Source of the DNA: an uncultured Clostridia bacterium
GTDB taxonomy: Bacteria > Bacillota > Clostridia > Lachnospirales > CAG-274
Length of the DNA: 32,243 bases
NCBI GenBank assembly: GCA_947627855.1
Contig: CANQXR010000027.1
Location: forward strand, 1-32,243
Reading direction: 5' to 3'
The notes under the pieces are model-generated. The model saw only the letters and a list, made by a program, of their open reading frames with translations, ran no database searches and was not told where the DNA came from. Below are positions 25,397 to 32,118 of this stretch, one piece after another; position 1 is the stretch's first letter, and every line of letters starts with the position of its first letter. A program made the position numbers and the translations under genes.

Positions 25397-26118
25397 CAGC
25401 CCTCCCTGTGGTGAGGATATTGCGAAGAATAGTTCTGATTCAGAAATTCATCTGTGGCAAAAAGTCTGCAAGGCTCATTTTCCGAAAGTATAAGAACCTT
25501 GTTTGAATGGTGTATAACAGAGCTTAAATCGTGAGTGACCATTATTATTGTATAGCCTTGCCTGTTAAGATCCCCCAACAGACAGCAAATGGAATCTACG
25601 GCGTTTACGTCTATTCCAACCGTAGGCTCGTCCAAAAATATCATTTTGGGTGATGAAACGATGGCTTTGGCAATAAATACTCTTTGCTGTTGTCCGCCGG
25701 AAAGCTTGCCTATCAGTTTATCTCTGAATTCAAGCATTCCCACCCTTTCAAGGGCTTTTTCTATTTCAGCCCTGTCGCTTTTTCCGGGAAAATTCATAAA
25801 GCCCCTTTTGGAATAAAGCCCGGCCGATACCACCTCATATACCGTTGCGGGAAAATCCTGATTAAAGCCGGTTGCCTTCTGAGAAACATAGGCTATATCG
25901 CCATAGCCCCTGAATTTTTTTGCAGGTACTCCGTCTATAAGTATTTCACCCTTCTGTATTTTAAGTATATTGAGAATAAGCTTTAAAAGAGTGCTTTTGC
26001 CTGTTCCGTTTGTACCCAGAATACACAGAAAATCTCCCTCGTCCACTCTGAATGATATATCCTTCAATATATTTTTGTCGGGATAATCAAAGCTCAGATT
26101 TTTAATTTCCAACGTCAC
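25393..26118 (-). CDS. znuC: Metal ABC transporter ATPase (ZnuC type)
   Basis: A 241-residue ABC ATPase with Walker A GTNGTGKST, Q-loop region AYVSQKATGFNQDFP, signature LSGGQQQR, Walker B MIFLDEP and the H-loop VTHD. It supplies the energy for the metal importer. The QKATGFNQDFPATVYEVV region is typical of zinc/manganese ATPases. It overlaps both neighbours by 4 bp, so the three genes form one translationally coupled operon transcribed znuA-znuC-znuB. Length is normal. Confidence 0.95.
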   Translation of the reverse strand: MTLEIKNLSFDYPDKNILKDISFRVDEGDFLCILGTNGTGKSTLLKLILNILKIQKGEILIDGVPAKKFRGYGDIAYVSQKATGFNQDFPATVYEVVSAGLYSKRGFMNFPGKSDRAEIEKALERVGMLEFRDKLIGKLSGGQQQRVFIAKAIVSSPKMIFLDEPTVGIDVNAVDSICCLLGDLNRQGYTIIMVTHDLSSVIHHSNKVLILSENEPCRLFATDEFLNQNYSSQYPHHREGC

Positions 26119-27041
26119 TTTTCTCCCTCCAATCCTTCTGTCAGACTGACTAATGTTTCATGCATAACACCGAAATAATCGAGCCCTTTCTTTTCCTGCT
26201 CCTCTGTCAGTCCCTCATATGAATATATTGGATAAAGCCTTATGCCCAGATCCTCCGATATAGCCGCTGCTGTACGGGAGCCTGTAAGCCCCTCATAAAA
26301 AATACAAGTTATATTATTTTCTTTTATATATCTATAAATATCTCTAATTCGCCTTGGCGACGGATCGCCGCTGCCTCCCATGCCCTCTGCGGCGCTCTGT
26401 AAAAGTCCGTATCTGCCGCATAAATAGCCATATGCCCCATGAGATACTATTATGCTTTCCCCTCTAAAGGGAGAAAGGCATTTTTTATATTCATTGTCAA
26501 GCTCCTCCGCCTTTCGTCTGAATATTTCAAGATTTTTCTTGTAATAATCACTGTTCTCAGGATCCTTAGTACAAAAGGCACTGCATATGTTTTCCGCTTC
26601 AATGACAGCATTTGCCGGAGAAAGCCATACATGAGGATCCGCAGTTCCGTCATGACCGGAATGTCCGTCCTCATCCTCGTCATGCTCTTCCTCATAGCCG
26701 TATAAAACATCGCAGCCCTGTGAAGCCTCCACAAACAATATATCTCCTTCAACGGATTCCTTTATGCTTTCGGCAAAGCTCTCCATTCCAAGACCGTTAT
26801 ATATGAATATATCGGCACCCTCAAGCCCTGCCATAACCCTGACAGAGGGCTCATAATCGTGGGGCTCCGCTCCGTTCGGAACCATACATTTTACATTTAC
26901 CCTGTCCCCACCTATCTGACGTGCAAAATCATAAACAGCGTAAAATGACGTATATACCGAAAGACGGCTGTCATATGGCTCAATAGAGCCGCAGCCGCAA
27001 AATATAGATGATATCAGCAATAAAATTATGATTTTTTTCAT
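26115..27041 (-). CDS. znuA: Zinc-type metal-binding lipoprotein (ZnuA type)
   Basis: A 308-residue extracellular lipoprotein, cluster 9 binding protein, delivering metal to ZnuBC. The signal peptide ends near CGC (Cys15 or Cys17). Metal ligands are expected from the His in GAEPHDYEPS, the His in ADPHVWLSP and a later His in IVSHGAYGYL. Between the first two lies a loop rich in His and acidic residues (EEEHDEDEDGHSGHDG), a hallmark of zinc rather than manganese proteins. ATG 27041 is chosen because AGGG (27051-27054) is 9 bp upstream; TTG 27047 is 3 bp away. It is first in the operon, behind the promoter at 27090-27117. Confidence 0.93.
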   Translation of the reverse strand: MKKIIILLLISSIFCGCGSIEPYDSRLSVYTSFYAVYDFARQIGGDRVNVKCMVPNGAEPHDYEPSVRVMAGLEGADIFIYNGLGMESFAESIKESVEGDILFVEASQGCDVLYGYEEEHDEDEDGHSGHDGTADPHVWLSPANAVIEAENICSAFCTKDPENSDYYKKNLEIFRRKAEELDNEYKKCLSPFRGESIIVSHGAYGYLCGRYGLLQSAAEGMGGSGDPSPRRIRDIYRYIKENNITCIFYEGLTGSRTAAAISEDLGIRLYPIYSYEGLTEEQEKKGLDYFGVMHETLVSLTEGLEGEK

Positions 27042-27081
27042 ATTCAAAATCCCTGATCAAATAAAACAACGGTGTTTTCAA

Positions 27082-27117
27082 GTATTATAATTATAACACA
27101 CTTCCATAATTTGTAAA
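27082..27117 (-). promoter_or_regulatory. znu promoter with Fur-family-like palindrome
   Basis: On the minus strand TTTACA (27117-27112), a 16-bp spacer and TATAAT (27095-27090) form the promoter. The -10 lies inside a perfect 12-bp palindrome TTATAATTATAA (27085-27096), extended to GT-N-palindrome-N-AC at 27082-27099. This resembles half-sites of Fur, PerR and Zur boxes but is 3 bp shorter than the 7-1-7 consensus. A zinc-responsive Zur site is the natural guess. Confidence 0.55.
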
Positions 27118-27138
27118 CAATTTTATTTTCGCCAAAAA

Positions 27139-27305
27139 AACTGCGGCTGCTCGGGGCGAGGTGGAGGGTGAAACGCCGGAGGGTGGGAAGGGCGGACAAG
27201 TCCGCCCTCCCCACCCTCCGGCGTTTCACCCTCCACCTCGCCCCGACCCGTGGGCAGCCCGCCAAAACCGCCTGCGGCGGTTTTGGCGGGCTGCCCACGG
27301 AACCT
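27139..27305. repeat. GC-rich double-hairpin element E
   Basis: Hairpin 1 pairs 27152-27196 with 27201-27245 around CAAG, 45 bp with a single A188-C209 mismatch (positions 27188 and 27209). Hairpin 2 pairs 27248-27272 with 27276-27300 around TGC, 25 bp perfect. Frame motifs are GGCTGCTCGG (27145-27154), CCCCGACCCGTGG (27241-27253) and CCACGGAACCT (27295-27305), all shared with element C. It lies between the divergent znuA and dpsA genes, upstream of both. Confidence 0.93.
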
Positions 27306-27560
27306 GCAAACAAAAAAATTGATTATGTTGCCACTTCTAAAAAGTTTATCGTTAAAGCAAAACACCGCAACAACCGGGACAAAAGAAGATTTCACGATAA
27401 ACTAAAAATGTATAAACATTAATTATATTACAAAAGCTGTCATTGTCAAAGTTAAGCAGTAATTTTTCAAAACTCCGCCCTGCCATTGACAACTGACCCT
27501 ACGAAGATTCCATTATTTGACCTTAAATAAAAAACAAAAAAATAAAAAAAATCAATATTT
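27306..27560. other. Gene-free AT-rich stretch with one inverted repeat
   Basis: No credible gene is seen here. A 10-bp perfect inverted repeat, AGTTTATCGT (27343-27352) and ACGATAAACT (27394-27403), encloses 41 bp of A-rich, G-poor sequence. It could be a stem-loop RNA or the scar of a lost element. The rest shows no readable structure. Confidence 0.4.
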
Positions 27561-27564
27561 AGGC

Positions 27565-27697
27565 TTGCAATTTACTAAATGTAGTGTTATAATAATAATT
27601 GACCGAAGAAAATCGGAAGTTGTTCTTTTGATTTTTTATCTTTTTTTCCTTTTAACTTATCCCTGTTTTATCCGCTATAAAACAGGGATTTGTTTTT
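27565..27697 (+). ncRNA. Promoter-to-terminator unit upstream of dpsA
   Basis: A promoter (TTGCAA 27565-27570, 17-bp spacer, TATAAT 27588-27593) is followed about 70 bp later by a strong intrinsic terminator (27661-27697). The transcript of about 100 nt starts near 27600, has a small CCGA/TCGG hairpin (27603-27616) and then a U-rich stretch. No start codon with a ribosome site is evident. It may be a small RNA, or a dpsA leader ending in an attenuator. Confidence 0.35.
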
Positions 27698-27700
27698 TTT
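27661..27700 (+). terminator. Intrinsic terminator upstream of dpsA
   Basis: An 11-bp perfect stem (27661-27671 with 27677-27687, CCCTGTTTTAT) with a CCGCT loop is followed by ATTTG and a run of eight T. It would stop transcripts from the 27588 promoter before dpsA. Confidence 0.9.
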
Positions 27701-27708
27701 CATACACT
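27682..27708 (+). promoter_or_regulatory. Possible sigma-K promoter for dpsA
   Basis: AC at 27682-27683, 17 bp, then CATACACT at 27701-27708 matches the sparse sigma-K pattern (AC ... CATANNNT). It would start transcription about 43 bp before the dpsA ATG and after the terminator. dpsA is a mother-cell sigma-K gene in Bacillus, which gives the match some weight, but the consensus is short. Confidence 0.35.
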
Positions 27709-27757
27709 TTCCCCATATAAAATAAAATAATATTAAACAATATATCAAGGTGAAAAT

Positions 27758-28612
27758 ATGAGCAGATACAGATTTGCTGTTTTGGGAGGAGATTACAGAT
27801 ATAAGCTGCTTTATGACGGATTTATTTTGGACGGCTTCAGCGTAAAGGTCTGCGGCAATCCGTTTATATCGGAAAGTGAAGATACTCTTTCAAAGCTTCT
27901 TGATGACACAGATATTCTGATAGGCCCGATTCCGACAACAAAGGACAATAAAACAATGAATGTAAACGGTGTTCCCGAAATCGGGATAAAGACACTGTTT
28001 GAAACAATGGGCAGTAAGAACACAGCGACATATATAGGTGGTGTAATAAATAGTGACGTAGTTTGCTGTGCCGAAAAATACAATATAAAGACCTACGATT
28101 TTTTTGATTGTGAAGAGGTTGCAATTATGAATGCTATACCCACAGCGGAAGGAGCAATTGCAACGGCAATACAGGAAAGTGATATAACGTTGTTTTCAAG
28201 CAAGGCACTTGTGCTTGGCTATGGGCGCTGCGGCAAGGTTCTTGCAAATATGCTTAAAGGAATGGGAGCGGAGGTATATTCTACCTTCAGAAACGAAAAA
28301 ACAGCAGCATATATAAAGGCATTCGGGATTAAAGGCTTTGAGCTGAAGGAGTTGAAAAGCAGAATAAATATGTTTGATTTTATATTCAATACAATTCCAT
28401 ATCCAATTCTGACCAGGGATATTCTAAGAAAAGCCAATAAAAAATGTCTTATAGTAGATCTGGCTCAGGCTCCCGGCGGAACAGATTTCAACTCCGCAAG
28501 GGATATGAATATAAGAGCCTTATACTGCCCCGGACTTCCGGGAAGAGTAGCTCCGCTGACTGCGGCGGAAATTTTGAGATCGGCAGTAATGAATATAGTA
28601 CAAAAGGCATAA
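27758..28612 (+). CDS. dpsA: Dipicolinate synthase subunit A
   Basis: A 284-residue dehydrogenase-like protein (DpsA/SpoVFA) that makes dipicolinic acid, the calcium-chelating acid of the spore core, from dihydroxytetrahydrodipicolinate. Signatures are FAVLGGDYRYKLLYDGFILD at the N-terminus, AIPTAEGAIATAIQ, the nucleotide-binding VLGYGRCGKVLANMLKGMGA, and the C-terminal VDLAQAPGGTDF with CPGLPGRVAPLTAAE. Length is close to Bacillus SpoVFA (297). In Bacillus dpsA is followed by dpsB; here the next sequence is element G, so the flavoprotein subunit must be elsewhere or replaced. AAGGTG is the ribosome site. Control is discussed at the upstream sites. Confidence 0.93.
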   Translation: MSRYRFAVLGGDYRYKLLYDGFILDGFSVKVCGNPFISESEDTLSKLLDDTDILIGPIPTTKDNKTMNVNGVPEIGIKTLFETMGSKNTATYIGGVINSDVVCCAEKYNIKTYDFFDCEEVAIMNAIPTAEGAIATAIQESDITLFSSKALVLGYGRCGKVLANMLKGMGAEVYSTFRNEKTAAYIKAFGIKGFELKELKSRINMFDFIFNTIPYPILTRDILRKANKKCLIVDLAQAPGGTDFNSARDMNIRALYCPGLPGRVAPLTAAEILRSAVMNIVQKA

Positions 28613-28673
28613 ATAACCGCAATTACAAGTGTTTCGGCTTGCCGTTTGGGTCGGTACGCAATTTTCAGAGATC

Positions 28674-28849
28674 CCGCCCACCCGCCCCTTCCCACCTTAC
28701 CGCCGTGGCTGAACCTTATGCGGGTCGGAACCGCGGTCAAGCAGCGTCCCGCAGTTTCCTTGCCAACCCGCAAAAGCGTAAGTCCGACCACGTAAGGCGC
28801 CGACACGGGGAGGGGTGGGTGGGCGGTGTTATTAACGTAAGTTAATAAC
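28674..28849 (+). repeat. Irregular rod-like hairpin element G
   Basis: The closing stem pairs 28674-28693 with 28807-28826 over 20 bp. Both imperfect pairs are G-U or U-G when read as plus-strand RNA, but A-C when read as minus. Inward come CCTTAC/GTAAGG (28695-28700, 28792-28797), GTGG/CCAC (28705-28708, 28788-28791), CTTATGC/GCGTAAG (28715-28721, 28776-28782, one U-G), GGGT/ACCC, GGAA/TTCC and GCGG/CCGC around a loop near 28737-28748. An independent 9-bp hairpin GTTATTAAC/GTTAATAAC follows at 28828-28849. It lies between converging dpsA and yfcE-like genes. Unlike the other elements, it has bulges and an interior that looks like a folded RNA. Confidence 0.75.
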
Positions 28850-28860
28850 AAAAAGAGCGG

Positions 28861-29406
28861 TCAGACCGGGGTAAAGCTGTTATAGACCTCTCCGTCTAAT
28901 GTTTTCCATACAAATACGCCGTTTTCCGAAATAATATAGCTGTTGGGGCTGTTGTCTTTGGGTATCGACACTGAACCGGGATTTATATAGAAATTATTCC
29001 CGATTTTTTCCCATGCCGGAATATGAGTATGACCATGAAGAAGTATGTCGCCCTTGGATAAGGGCGGCATATTTGACTTATTGTAAATATGCCCGTGAGT
29101 TGCGTATATGGTTCTGCCGTTTTCAAAAATTATACAGTAGTCTGCCATTATGGGAAAACCAAGAACCATCTGATCAACCTCGGCTTCACAGTTTCCCCTT
29201 ACGCATAAAATGTAATTTTTATATTCATTAAGCATATCTATTACACTTTTGGGTGCATATTCCATAGGAAGGTCGTTCCTCGGTCCATGATACAGTATAT
29301 CACCAAGAAGCAGCAGTCTTTCGGCTTTTTCCCGGTTGAATGCGTCCAGAAGCTTACGGCAGTAAAGCGCCGACCCGTGTATATCAGATGCTATCATCAA
29401 TTTCAT
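28861..29406 (-). CDS. YfcE-type metallophosphodiesterase
   Basis: A 181-residue calcineurin-like phosphoesterase of the YfcE/MJ0936 family. All metal motifs are in order: ASDIHGS, LLGDILYHGP, RGNCEAEVD, ATHGHIYN and LLHGHTHIPAW, then NPGSVSIPKD. Relatives hydrolyse phosphodiesters with two manganese ions in vitro; the natural substrate is unknown. GGAGG lies 8 bp before the ATG. It has its own promoter after ldh and ends just before element G. Confidence 0.93.
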   Translation of the reverse strand: MKLMIASDIHGSALYCRKLLDAFNREKAERLLLLGDILYHGPRNDLPMEYAPKSVIDMLNEYKNYILCVRGNCEAEVDQMVLGFPIMADYCIIFENGRTIYATHGHIYNKSNMPPLSKGDILLHGHTHIPAWEKIGNNFYINPGSVSIPKDNSPNSYIISENGVFVWKTLDGEVYNSFTPV

Positions 29407-29427
29407 ATTATAACCTCCTGCAAGTAT

Positions 29428-29454
29428 GGCAGGCGCCGCACCGTTTTGCCTGCC
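29428..29454 (-). other. Leader hairpin of the yfcE-like gene
   Basis: GGCAGGC (29428-29434) and GCCTGCC (29448-29454) form a 7-bp GC stem with a 13-nt loop in the 5' leader, about 20 bp before the start codon. No U-run follows, so it is not a terminator. It may affect mRNA stability or translation. Confidence 0.5.
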
Positions 29455-29472
29455 GTAATTCCGTTACATTTG

Positions 29473-29501
29473 ATTATAATATAAAACTGTCCGAAATGCA
29501 A
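29473..29501 (-). promoter_or_regulatory. Promoter of the yfcE-like gene
   Basis: On the minus strand TTGCAT (29501-29496), a 17-bp spacer and TATAAT (29478-29473) lie between the ldh stop and the phosphodiesterase start. A weak GTCCG/CGGAC stem at 29489-29511 overlaps the promoter and could also end the ldh transcript. Confidence 0.6.
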
Positions 29502-29517
29502 CAAACCGGACTTTTTA

Positions 29518-30465
29518 TCATAAGCCGAGTTCGCTTATAAAGCCCTTGAGAGTGTCCGCGCTGCTCCTCAGAGCCGCTATTTCTTCATCGGAAAAAGGAA
29601 GCTCAAGAACACGGCTTGCGCCTTGGGCATTTACGACAGTCGGAACGCTCAGGCATATATCCTTAATTCCGTATTCTCCCTCTATAACACTGGAAAGCGG
29701 AAGAATTGAATTTTCATTGCCTATAATTGCTTCACAAATTCGCCTTACCGAAAGAGCTATTGCATAATAGGTGGCTCCCTTTTTGCTTATTATTTCATAC
29801 GCTGCATTTTTCGTCTGATGATAGAATTCGTCCTTACAGCAGTTTATGTCGTCACATTGACCGCATTCCCTGCAATACTCATCTATCGGCAGTCCCGCAA
29901 GCCTTGTAAGACTCCATGTGGGAACCTCCGAATCTCCATGCTCCCCTACAATATATGTGTGTACATTCCTTGCGTCTATATTGGTATGCTCCCCTATTAT
30001 ATATTTGAGCCTTGCCGTATCCAACACCGTGCCTGAGCCTATGACCTTTCTCCTCGAAAAGCCCGAAAGCTTATATGTCACATACGTCAGTATATCCACA
30101 GGATTGGTAACAACCATCAATATAGTATCATCTGTGCAGTATTTGTTTATTTCATCTACAATACTTCTGAAAATAACATAATTCCGTTTCAGAAGGTCTG
30201 TTCTTGTTTCGCCCTCCTTCTGACTTGCGCCGGCTGTTATAATTACCATGTCTGAGCCTTTTATAATGCTGTAATCACCTGCATAAACCTTCACCGGACT
30301 AACAAAAGGAAGTCCATGATTCAGGTCCATAGCGTCACCTTCCGCTTTGTTTCTGTTTATATCCACAATGGCAATTTCGGACACAAGTCCGCTCATAAAC
30401 AGTGTATAGGCTGTGGTCGACCCTACCGCTCCCGAACCGATTATGGCAATTTTTCCCTTTATCAT
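29518..30465 (-). CDS. ldh: L-lactate dehydrogenase
   Basis: A 315-residue NAD-dependent enzyme reducing pyruvate to L-lactate during fermentation. The Rossmann motif IAIIGSGAVGSTTAYTL, the substrate loop GETRTDL, NPVDILTYV and the catalytic His in VGEHGDSEVPTWS all match. EGDAMDLNHGLPF distinguishes lactate from malate dehydrogenase. ATG 30465 is chosen because GGAGGG lies 7 bp upstream; an upstream GTG/ATG-type start would cover that site. An odd stretch, YCRECGQCDDINCCKDEFYH (about residues 207-226), has five cysteines where most enzymes have none. It may be a redox- or metal-responsive loop, but this is only a guess. It is monocistronic. Confidence 0.96.
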   Translation of the reverse strand: MIKGKIAIIGSGAVGSTTAYTLFMSGLVSEIAIVDINRNKAEGDAMDLNHGLPFVSPVKVYAGDYSIIKGSDMVIITAGASQKEGETRTDLLKRNYVIFRSIVDEINKYCTDDTILMVVTNPVDILTYVTYKLSGFSRRKVIGSGTVLDTARLKYIIGEHTNIDARNVHTYIVGEHGDSEVPTWSLTRLAGLPIDEYCRECGQCDDINCCKDEFYHQTKNAAYEIISKKGATYYAIALSVRRICEAIIGNENSILPLSSVIEGEYGIKDICLSVPTVVNAQGASRVLELPFSDEEIAALRSSADTLKGFISELGL

Positions 30466-30558
30466 ATAATTTCCCTCCGTAATCATTGTTTCTTTAGCTT
30501 ATTCTTTTCAAAAGGCGCAAAATAAATTCATTCAAAAATCATTTTCCTGTTATGGCAT

Positions 30559-30589
30559 AAAAAAGGGACGCAGCTTTTGCTGTATCCCT
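30559..30589 (-). terminator. Terminator of the Re-citrate-synthase-like gene
   Basis: On the minus strand an 11-position stem (30589-30579 with 30574-30564) with two central mismatches and an AAAA loop is followed by a run of six T (30564-30559). It starts 10 bp after the stop codon. Confidence 0.88.
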
Positions 30590-30598
30590 GTTCTGAGT

Positions 30599-32026
30599 TT
30601 ATTGTTTTTTTGTTTCGTCACTGTTTTTTATCTGCGGTTCGGCAAGGCTTAAAAGCTCCTCCGCAAATTTTTTATCGCCGGCTAAAATTCTGTCGGCAAG
30701 CTTCGTAAGTTCCTCATCGCCTATGGCGGTTACTCTGCCTTTGTCAAACTGGTCGTCCACCCACGCCTTTATTGCACGTGTGATTTTATCTCTTTTGCCA
30801 AACTTATGGTCTTTGTAATGAGTTGAAAGCCAATGAGCTATACCGGCAAGACCGGAGGTTTTTGATACCGCCACCTGCACGGGACGCTTGAGAAGCAGTT
30901 CCGTATTGAATATATTGTATATTTCCTCGTTTTTCAGAATTCCGTCGGCGTGAATTCCGGCTCTTGTCATATTGAAGTGCTTGCCTACAAAAGGCGTCAT
31001 AGGCGGTATTTCATATCCTATTTCCTTTTCATAATATTCGGCAAGGTCTGTTATGACTGTGGTATCCATTCCGTCAAGGGTTCCTCTCAGTTGGGCATAT
31101 TCTATTACCATAGCTTCAAGGGGAGTATTGCCTGTTCTTTCGCCTATTCCGAAAAGAGAAGCATTTACGCCGGAGCAGCCATAAAGCCACGCTGTTGTTG
31201 CATTCGTAACCGCCCTGTAAAAATCATTGTGACCATGCCATTCAAGAAGTCTTGAGGGTATGGACGCATGGTGGTGAAGTCCATAGATAACTCCCGGTAC
31301 GGAGCGCGGCATAACAGTACCCGGTATAGAAACGCCATAGCCCATAGTATCGCAGGCCCTTATTTTTATAGGCACGCCGGATTCCTTGGAAAGCTCTCTC
31401 AGTTTATTTGCGAAGGGAACCACAAAGCCGTAAAAATCAGCCCTGGTTATATCCTCGAAATGACACCTCGGGCGTATTCCCAATTCAAGACACTGACTTA
31501 TTATTTTGACATATTTGTCTATTATCTTACTTCTCGTAGACTTCATTTTCTGAAATATATGATAGTCAGAGCATGATACGAGAATACCCGTTTCTTTAAT
31601 GCCTATTGATTTTGCAAGCTCGAAGTCCTCCTTTGTGGCTCTTATCCATGTAGTTACTTCAGGGGCTTCATAGCCAAGCTCAAGACATTTATAGACTGCC
31701 TCCTGGTCGTTTTTTGTATATATGAAAAATTCGCTCTGTCTTATAAGCCCCTTTGGTCCGCCGAGCTTATTGAGCATTTTATAAATATCCACGATTTGCT
31801 TTACGGTATATGGTTCTCTGGACTGCTGTCCGTCACGGAATGTTGTATCCGTTATCCATATCTCATCAGGAACATCCATTGGCACAATACGGCGGTTGAA
31901 TGCTATTTTAGGCACTTCGTCATAGCCGTAGAGATTCTTATGAAGATTAGGTTCTTTTACGTCCTGCAGCGGATAAGTAAACTCATTTCTTTCTATCACA
32001 TTAGTCTTTTCATTAAATTTAAACAA
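30599..32026 (-). CDS. Re-citrate synthase-like enzyme (homocitrate/isopropylmalate synthase family)
   Basis: A 475-residue enzyme of the DRE-TIM metallolyase family: DTTFRDGQQ near the N-terminus, RCHFEDITRADFYGF, EWHGHNDFYRA with the metal-binding His pair, and GIGERTGNTPLE. It lacks the C-terminal regulatory domain of isopropylmalate synthase and is longer than NifV/AksA. The overall form fits the clostridial Re-citrate synthase group, which makes citrate from acetyl-CoA and oxaloacetate for glutamate synthesis. Homocitrate or citramalate synthase remains possible. TTG 32026 is chosen because GGAGG is 8-9 bp upstream; the longer reading to 32113 would run through the leader hairpin. The gene stands alone behind a perfect promoter and a possible attenuator. 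Confidence 0.75.
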   Translation of the reverse strand: MFKFNEKTNVIERNEFTYPLQDVKEPNLHKNLYGYDEVPKIAFNRRIVPMDVPDEIWITDTTFRDGQQSREPYTVKQIVDIYKMLNKLGGPKGLIRQSEFFIYTKNDQEAVYKCLELGYEAPEVTTWIRATKEDFELAKSIGIKETGILVSCSDYHIFQKMKSTRSKIIDKYVKIISQCLELGIRPRCHFEDITRADFYGFVVPFANKLRELSKESGVPIKIRACDTMGYGVSIPGTVMPRSVPGVIYGLHHHASIPSRLLEWHGHNDFYRAVTNATTAWLYGCSGVNASLFGIGERTGNTPLEAMVIEYAQLRGTLDGMDTTVITDLAEYYEKEIGYEIPPMTPFVGKHFNMTRAGIHADGILKNEEIYNIFNTELLLKRPVQVAVSKTSGLAGIAHWLSTHYKDHKFGKRDKITRAIKAWVDDQFDKGRVTAIGDEELTKLADRILAGDKKFAEELLSLAEPQIKNSDETKKQ

Positions 32027-32065
32027 TATCAACACCTCCGGAATAAGCTGCAAGCCAACGATGTC

Positions 32066-32102
32066 AAAAAAAGCTGATGGAGCGCATTTAGCCGTCATCA
32101 GC
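32066..32102 (-). terminator. Attenuator-like terminator in the leader
   Basis: On the minus strand GCTGATG (32102-32096) and CATCAGC (32079-32073) form a 7-bp stem around a 16-nt loop, followed at once by seven T (32072-32066). It lies about 10 nt after the predicted transcription start and about 40 nt before the TTG. A terminator in this position normally means regulated read-through. The signal is not evident, and no T-box or known riboswitch is recognised. Confidence 0.65.
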
Positions 32103-32118
32103 ACTAAAAACAAGCTTT

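Noticed and set aside
27044..27422. Several Arg/Pro/Gly-rich ORFs on both strands
   Set aside because: They read through element E; composition comes from the hairpin arms.
27517..27720. 67-codon hydrophobic ORF
   Set aside because: It crosses a promoter, a terminator and T-rich low-complexity sequence and has no ribosome site.
12067..28849. CRISPR array or classical insertion sequence
   Set aside because: The repeats are not regularly spaced, have no constant repeat with spacers, and no cas or transposase gene is present.
28444..28851. ORFs of about 130 codons on both strands
   Set aside because: They overlap the end of dpsA and element G; no recognisable protein features.
30599..32113. 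Longer form of the Re-citrate-synthase-like protein starting at 32113
   Set aside because: The extra 29 codons run through the attenuator hairpin and start at the predicted transcription start; TTG 32026 has the ribosome site.
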